Below are positions 12,101-20,704 of a stretch of 64,000 nt of DNA, piece by piece (within the stretch, counting starts at the first letter, position 1; each line of letters starts with the position of its first letter). The notes below the pieces were generated by a model. That model was not told where the DNA came from. It worked only from the letters and a program-made list of their open reading frames with translations, and ran no database searches. Source of the DNA: Yamagishiella unicocca (Eukaryota > Chlorophyta > Chlorophyceae > Chlamydomonadales > Volvocaceae); the NCBI GenBank assembly GCA_003116995.1, contig BDSL01000030.1, positions 930,001 through 994,000 on the forward strand. Direction: 5' to 3'. The position numbers and the translations under genes are program-made.

Positions 12101-15100
12101 GATCTTTTGGAGACGGCGGCGGGCCTCCGACATCCGTGACGCCCAATCGAGGACGGGGGCGGCAGGCGGATTGGTGAAGGGGATGCCCAGCGCCACCGCA
12201 GCGGGCACGATCCGAAGGCCAGCGAGGGCAGGGGGCGGGGGAGAAGGGGAGGGGCGAGGCACCCCGGGAGCGGTGGCGGCAAGGGACGGCGATGTGGAGG
12301 GACCCGGGGCGGCCAGGGCGCCAGCGGCTGCGGCGAGGGCGCCCACGACCACGACAGCTGCAGCACCGCGGCCACGACGCCGACGACCGCGGCGAGCCAG
12401 CCCTGGTGGGCGCGCCAGGCGAGGCGGGTGACGGGCGACGGGGGAGCTGGCGGCGCCAGCAGGGGCGGCTGGGACGGCTGGAGCGGCTGGGGCGGCCGGG
12501 GCAGTGGGGGCGGCAGTGACAGCCGCGACGGCTGGGGCGTCAGGAGGCGTGGGAGACGCTGCGGCGGCGCCAGCGGCGGCCGGGGCTGCGGTCGTCAGCA
12601 CCGTGGTGGCCGCGGCACCCGCGGCCGCCCCAGGAGGACTACCGGCGGCAGCCGAACCGGCGGTCGCCAGCGCCTCGGCGGCCACTGCGACCAGGACGGC
12701 AGCCGCCGGCGCCACGGCAGCCGCGGCGGCCGGGGCGGCAGCCGCCTGCGGGGCAGCAGCAGCGGCGGCCAGGGCGGCAGCCACCGGCGCAGCGGCAGCA
12801 GCGGCGGCGGCCGGGGCGTCAGGAGGTACGGCGGCGGCGCCAGCGCCTGCCGGGGCGGCCTCCACCGGCGCCTCGGCAGCAGCGGCGCTCGGGGCGGCGG
12901 GTGAAGCGGCGGCACCGCCCGCAGCGGTCCACGCGGCGGCAGGGGCGGCGACGGCCGCCACCGCAGCGGCAAGGACGGCAGCCGGGGCGGCGGGCGCCGG
13001 CGCCACCTGGCGACCAGCCCACAGCAGCTCGACCTTGGAGGGATTCAGGTGCTGGCCAGAGGCGCGGGCAAACGCCGCCATGAGGGCGATAAATGGCGGT
13101 ACTGCAGCTGCATCTGGGAGCGCGATTTGGGCATCATCAGCAAACTGCACGCCGGTAACCAGGCTGGCCGGGTCCGCCGGGGCCAGCGGCACGCCAACAC
13201 CGTGCCGCTTCAGCCAGCAGAGGAGGGCGTGGGCCACGAAGAGGTAGAGGAGCGGGGCAAGGGGACAGCCCTGCCGGACGCCGGCCCGGATAGGGACAGA
13301 GCGGGAGATGTAGCCGTTGACGGACGCCATGGCCACTGTACGGCCCAACAGGAGCTGCGTCCATCCCAGGAAACCGGCCCCAACACCCATGCGCTCCATG
13401 ACAGCAAAGAGGAAGGAGCGGTCAATGGTGTCGTAAGCTTTGGCGAAATCCAAGAAGGCGATGAGAGCACTCCGTTGCTGCTGGTGTAGGAGGGGGGGGA
13501 GGCAGCGAAGGAAGCGGGTGTTGGCGCCAATGGAGCGGCCGGGGAGGAAGGCGGACTGCTCGAGGGGGATGGCGGCGGAAAGGCCAGGGCTGAGGCGGTT
13601 GGCGAGGACCTTCGCCAGAATGCGGTAATCAGTACAGAGCAGGGTGATGGGGCGGTAGGCGCCGGCCGCCGCCCGGTCCGCATCATGGCCCTTGTAAAGG
13701 ACGGATATAACACCCTTCAGGAAACCCGTCGGGACGGCGCGCAGATGGCCGATAGCAGTGAAAAGGCGGGCCAGTGCCGGCACAAAGCAGCCACTGTAGG
13801 TCCGGAGGAGATCCACAGGGATTCCGTCCCAGCCTGGGGACGTGCCAGGCTTGGCTTGCTGCAGGGCCCGCGCCACCTCCGCTGCTGAGACTGCGATGGA
13901 GCCCAACTCGGGGCGAAGATCGGGCGAGATCGGAGTAGAGTGGGCGTCGACAGCTGCCAGAACCGCTTGCTGATCCGCCGAGTCCAGGCCTGACGGCAGG
14001 CAGCTGATGCGCTCCCAGAAAGAAGCGACGACATTGGGCAATTGGCGCGGGTCGGTCACGAGGCGCCCAGCAGCGTCGCGCAGCGCGGTAATGTCCTGGG
14101 ACGACCGCGGCGGGTGAATCATGGCGGTGAGTGCGGGGCACGGGCGCTCCCCCTCGCGCACCCACGCCATCAAGAGAGAGAGACCGCGTTACAGTGGCCG
14201 CACGACAGGCGGCACCCATCAGAGAGAGAGACCGCGTTACAGTGGCCGCACGACAGGCGGCACCCGCCCTTATCCCGGCGGGAAAGCACTGCGGAAGAGA
14301 CACGGAACCAAGGTCGGGTACGGGCAACAGCAGGCAAACAGCATCATGCAAAGTCAGCACAAGCGACGGCAGGACACGGCCCCATGCAGGCCACCCTTAC
14401 GCGTCAAAACCACCACAAAAGCCCCCATTGGCTCACCTGCCCATCACCCGCACCACTCGTATCTCGAACCAGCAAAGGTGGCACCAGGAAAGAAAGAACG
14501 AAAGAACAAACAGCAGCCAAGGCAGGCTAGCTAGGGCGGCACGGCGCACATGAGCCGACCCCCAGTTACGAACAAAAATGGGTGGTCCACCCCCACGTCA
14601 CCCCAGTCCTTGCGGGGCAAACCCAAGCCCGCAAAGTCCCGCAGCAAGGCCCAGAACTTAGCAAGGAGGCCAGAACGCATAGCAGCAGGGAGGGTGGGGC
14701 CGGGGAGCCGATGAGAGTGTATGTACCGGCGCGCCCACTCCATCGCGTTGAGCGCCGCCAACGCCACCACATCCCACACACACTGCAGCACAGTGGTCGG
14801 ATCCGGCGACACACACAACCACACATGCTCACGCGTGACCCCGCATCCACAGCAGACTTCCAGTTCATCCCAGAGCGGGCGGACGAGGGGGCAAGACCAA
14901 AAGTGATGCAAGCGCGGCGACTCGGCCACACCCGCTGCAGCGGGGTAACAGCCGCAAGCACACGGTTCGGGTGGGACCAGCGGGAGGTGGGAGGAGCCCG
15001 GCATGGGCACCCCGTCAACCGCCAGCCGCCAGAGGACCTCCTTCCACCGCGGCTCCCACTTAAGACGCTTCCACAACCGCCGCCATACCGCGCGTAACGC

Positions 15101-18100
15101 CACAAGGGCCGCCTCGGGCGTGGCAGCCACAGCAGGGGACAGCCCGAGCGCCTCCCGCACATACGCCGCATGACAGGCCTGCCTGGGGCGCTCCAGTTCC
15201 GCCGCCTGGAGCAGGGTGCCCAGCTTGACGGTGAAGGAGGTGAGGGGCAGCACGGCGTCCACACCCAGCCGCCACCCCAGGCGAGCAAGGAGGAGAGCAT
15301 CCACCTCGTCAGGCGACGGCGGGGCGGGGCCATCGGGCGCCAGGCGAGCAGCAGCGAGCCATGCGGGCGAGATGTCAGAAAGGAGAGCGGCCACCGCAGC
15401 CCGCGCCGCGATGCGATCTTGGAGCGCACCCATGGCCAGCTCGGAGGGCGCCAGCTCGTGCCGTACGAGCGTCGTCCAGCGCTCAGCCAGCCGGCTGAAG
15501 ATGGCCATGCCCGGCGTCGTCGCCAGGGCATGGGCGCGCTCCACCTCAAACGCGGTCATAGCGTCCTGCACCCGGACGGCGTCGCCGACGGTCAGCAGGC
15601 GGCGGCACATGGTGAGGGGGCCATGGATAGCCTCCAACCCCGGCCGCCGGCCCGGCGCCCCCGCGTTGGGCAGGAGCGGGTTGCCCCACAGCGGCGCGTT
15701 GAAGCACCAGACGCCCGGCTCCAGGGGGGGGTCCGCGACGTCAGACAGGGGGGGGAGGTGACCGAGGCTCGTGGCAAGCCGGTGGATGTCCGGGGGCAAG
15801 CTGAAGGGGGCGCCGAGCCACGGGCCATCCGGGCGAGCTGTGGTGACGGCCAGCGGGCGGAAGGCAGGGTGGAGGGTAGAGAGGAAGGAGACCGCAATCC
15901 GGATCCACGGCGCGCGGGCAGCCGGGGGCTGCAGCGCGGAGCGGGCGACCGTCAGGCTCCACTTGGCATGCCGGCTGAGGACATGCAGCCGAAGGGGCAG
16001 TACACCGAAGCCGCCGATGGTGGGATGACCGGAGAGCAGGCGGAGGGGGACACCAGTGAAACGGCGCTGGGCGTCATCAGGGCCTAGCTCCCGATCCACC
16101 AGCTTTGCGACAAGGGCCATGATGCCAGCAAGGACCTCCGCCGGCGGCAGCCCCGAGTGCTCCATGTGGTACGTCGCCATATGGAGAGCATAAGCTGCAG
16201 CCGCAGTGGCACGGCCGAACATCGACAGGGCCATGCGGGAGATCTTTTGGAGACGGCGGCGGGCCTCCGACATCCGTGACGCCCAATCGAGGACGGGGGC
16301 GGCAGGCGGATTGGTGAAGGGGATGCCCAGCGCCACCGCAGCGGACACGATCCGAAGGCCAGCGAGGGCAGGGGGCGGGGGAGAAGGGGATGGGCGAGGC
16401 ACCCCGGGAGCGGTGGCGGCAAGGGACGGCGATGTGGAGGGACCAGGGGCGGCCAGGGCGCCAGCGGCTGCGGCGAGGGCGCCCACGACCACGACAGCTG
16501 CAGCACCGCGGCCACGACGCCGACGACCGCGGCGAGCCAGCCCTGGTGGGCGCGCCAGGCGAGGCGGGTGACGGGTGACGGACCCATCTAAAAATTCCTT
16601 GCGTTACAGGACCCCGACGCTGGGGTACGACACCTGACCGTGTCATAAGCTCTGTATCTCCACCCCCATCAACGACAACCTCGACCAGCAGGTTCAACCA
16701 CAAACCTACTTGCCCACAAGTGGGGCACCCGGTAGCTACCGGGGAGGGGCCGGGGAATCGAACCACCGATCTCTGGAAAAATTTGTTGGGTTGGGGTCCG
16801 GGGCTCTCACCCGGTTGGCAGGGCCATACACGCCCCTGTTACGGAAGTCGCAGGTCCCCGTGCCAGTACTTCCGTTTACCCCCCCGGAAATGGGTGGCGG
16901 TTTGGGTGGGGGGGCCAGGACTTGAACTCTGGATCTCCTGCCGATTAAGGCCGGGCTTTAGCAGCTAAGCTACCCACCCCTAAATTTGTTGGGTTGGGGT
17001 CCGGGGCTCTCACCCGGTTGGCAGGGCCATACACGCCCCTGTTACGGAAGTCGCAGGTCCCCGTGCCAGTACTTCCGTTTACCCCCCCGGAAATGGGTGG
17101 CGGTTTGGGTGGGGGGGCCAGGACTTGAACTCTGGATCTCCTGCCGATTAAGGCCGGGCTTTAGCAGCTAAGCTACCCACCCCAAAAGTTGTTGGGTTGG
17201 GGTCCGGGGCTCTCACCCGGTTGGCAGGGCCATACACGCCCCTGTTACGGAAGTCGCAGGTCCCCGTGCCAGTACTTCCGTTTACCCCCCCGGAAATGGG
17301 TGGCGGTTTGGGTGGGGGGGCCAGGACTTGAACTCTGGATCTCCTGCCGAGTAAGGCCGGGCTTTAGCAGCTAAGCTACCCATCACCCGCCCACAAGGAA
17401 GGTCGTGAGAGAGCGATAGATTGCGACGGCCCTCCACTTGAGCATAGCACTAGTGGTATAGTGGTAGCATAGGTCCTTGCCATTGGATTACTAGGCAGAG
17501 CGGACCAGACCCGAGTTCGATTCTCGGCTAGTGCAGGTGAACTACATAGTGATCCTGTGGATCATAGTGTTACTACGACAGTAGACTTGAGGCTGCGAAA
17601 CTAACTAACATATCTCTGACTGATCTTTTGGCTTCTCTTTAGTGGTCCCCGCCACCGAAATGTGGCCAGCCTGAAGCCCGCGAACATTCCAGGCCGAAGG
17701 GGGTGGGAACCGGCCCCAACGCCCGCATGGGAGAGCCACTGTATCGTTCGTGGCCTCCACATAAACTTGCCGCCTCGTCCCCCCACGCAAGCGGCCCCCA
17801 GTCCCAACCAACCAACCAACCCAGCAGTACCCTCGCTATCCCTCTCCCCCAGAGCTTCCGCGGGGCCCCGCCCCCCCGCCTCCCGCCCACCCACGGGTCT
17901 TCCTCGAACCCCTCCCGCGCACCGCACCCACCTGCAGCGTGGCCGGCTCCCAGATGCTGACGTACACCCAATGCACCCCCTGCCGCCGGCACGCCTCCGT
18001 CCAGGAGTCAGGCACAGGCAGCAGCGTCGCGCCGCCGGTGCCGGCCATGGGCAGCGGCAGGAGGATGATCATGAAGGCGGCGTAGTCCAGGTAGCCGCGG

Positions 18101-20654
18101 AGCAACAGCAGGGCGTTGCGATGCCTGCGGTGCAGGGCGCCCACTCGAGGATCGCGCAACGAAGAGAAAGGAGGCTGAGTCCGGCGCGTTGTGTGCGTGT
18201 GTGTGCGTGTGTGTGTGTGTGCGTGTGTGTGGCGGGCGGGAGGCGGTGGCGTGAGGGGGGAGGGGTCGCGTGCGGCACCCGTGTACTCCTCGTGCCCAAC
18301 GACCCTGGCTTCCCTCTCGAGCCACCTCAGCACCATAAGGCCCTCCGACGACTCGATCCCGCGACCCCGGCCGCGACCCGCACCCGTCCACCCACCCACC
18401 CACCTGGCGTGAATCGAGCTGAACAGCACCAACCCCAGCACCACCGCCAGCGGCGCCATGTGCACCGCCTGCGCCGCTAGCTGCAGCCGCAGCTGCTGCA
18501 CCGCCAGCCGCGCAGCGCCGCCGACATCGCCGCCCGCGCCCGCGCCCGCGCCCGCTGAGGTGGCGGCTGCCCCCAAGGCGGCTGCGCAGTACGCGCCGTA
18601 GGTCCGTTGCGTGGTGGCGACCCTCGCGGCCGTCATGAGGCACAGAGCCATTCGGTCCAGGTAGCGGCACTGCGCCGCCTTGAAGGCCTGGTAGGACCGC
18701 TCCAGGGCGGGTGCGGAGAAGCCCGCCAGCAACGTGCGCAGCCACCACAGCGTGGTCGGCCGCAGCAGAGGGCTGTGCGGTGGGGCCTGCCAGACCGTGG
18801 ACGGTGCTGCGGCAGCGGCGCCGCCCGTGCAGCTGTCGGCTGGCGTGCCCGTGCAGCTATCGGCTGGGGTGCCCGTGCAGCTGTCGGCTGGAGTGCCGGC
18901 GGTGTGGTTCGGCTGGTGCTCCTTGCTGGAAGCGGAGCCGTCGGGGGTCATGTCGCCGTCGCCGCTGGTGGTGGTGATGTTGGTCGTGGTGTTGGTGGTG
19001 GCGATGCTCGGCGTGCCGAAGCCCATGCACGGCAGGGCCGCGTCACGAGCACGACCGGGGGAAGAGGGAGGGGAGGGGTACGAGGAGGGGTACGGCGACG
19101 TGTACGGCGAGGGCGGCGCGAGGAGCTCGTCCATCGCTGCAGCCGGGTGTGGTGGTCCCACCAGGCGGGGGGACTCAGGCGGCTGCGTCGCCTCCGCCAG
19201 CAGCCGCTGCACCGCCGCCTCCAAGGCGTCACCACAGCCGCCAATGCTGCTGCCGTGCATGCCCGCTGCCTCTTCGCCGCCGTACGCCAGCTGGACCCCC
19301 GCCTCCCGCAGTGCTCGCAGCCCCTCAAGCAGGCAGGCGGCCATGCCGCAAGACGCGAGGAATCGCAACAAGTCAAGGAAGACCCGTGGGTCGGCGCGCT
19401 GCTGCCGTGCTGCACTAAACCTCCCCGCGGCGGCGGCCTCCTCGCCGCCTCCTCCGCAATTGTACGGCAGCTGTAGCAGCGCACCCATATCGTACGACAG
19501 GCAGGTCAGGCCGCTGCGCTGCAGCGCTGAGCCGGCGGAGGCAACTGCTCGCAGGTGACGCGAGCCGTCGCCGTCGCCGCGCACGACGGCCACGGCCTCC
19601 GGCGCGATCCGCAGCCACGTCATGTTCGCCGGCTGAAGCTGCTCCAGCTCTCCCAATGCGTCGGTGCCTAGCACCCTGCCGTACAGCTGTCGTACCTCCA
19701 TGGTCGCTGCGGCGGGCAGCACCAGCAGCGGCAGGGTGGCCAGCGGCGCCGTCGCGGCTGCTGGCGCCGGGGCCGCGGCGGCCGCGGCGGCGGCGGCGGT
19801 GGGCCCCCCCGAGCGCGCCTCCACATCCGGTTTGCTGGGCGGCAGCAGGTGCAACACCAGGGTTCCGGGGACCAGCAGCGAGGCGGGCAGCAGGGCGAGC
19901 CTGCATGCACGGGGCGGCAGCAGCGGCGTCGCTGTCTGGTACCGGTGATGCGTGCTGCAGGTCCACTTACGGCTGCCAGGAGAGGAAGGTTACGGGGGGG
20001 GTAGAGCTGCAGTGGTACATGTGCATGAGGAACAAGCCATAGCTGACAGCAGCAATAGCTGAACGCAAGATCCCCCGCGGGCGGCCGCGAGGCAGCGTCG
20101 CCACCGCGTCGCGTAAGGCCCCACGCATCCACCTGTCACCAACAGTACGGCAGCCCCACGTACGGCCGAACCTGATCTCCGCGAAGCTGCCGCGGGCAGT
20201 GTCGCCATCTGAGTGGGACGAGGGCGCCACGTCCACGGTCTCGTCCAGGTGCAGTAGCTCGTCCGCGTCCCGACCCGCGGGTCCGGCCACCACGCAGCGC
20301 ACCGCCCGCAGCCCCCGCAGACTCGGCTCCGGCACCAGGACCGTAAGCGTCTCCACTCTCTGCTGTTGCAGCTGTTGCCTCTGCGAGGCGTCTGACGCCT
20401 CCGCCGCCGTCGCCATCGGCAGCGCAGGCGGCCAGAGGAAAGCGGCGCACGCCCCGGACACATCCCCATCCCCAGCACCATCGCCGTCAAAGCCGCCGCC
20501 GTCGCCGCTGCCGCCGCCGTCGCTCACCTCCTCCGCCACCAGCTGCCGCAGGGCGGACGTGACGGCGGAGAGGTCGGCGACCGCAGCCGCCCTCAGGCTC
20601 ACGCTGCTGTGGTGCAGGGACACACGCCCGCCGCGCTGCACGCTGCCGCACTCT

Positions 20655-20704
<50 letters not shown>

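Noticed and set aside
12200..13250. Plus-strand Ala-rich open frames
   Set aside because: They are antisense to the Ala-rich linker of the LINE ORF; GC-rich triplet repeats keep all frames open.
16781..17389. Three or more additional functional tRNA genes
   Set aside because: Anticodon and T stems contain mismatches and the T loop has the wrong length. The tRNA-like parts are better read as SINE-type derivatives.
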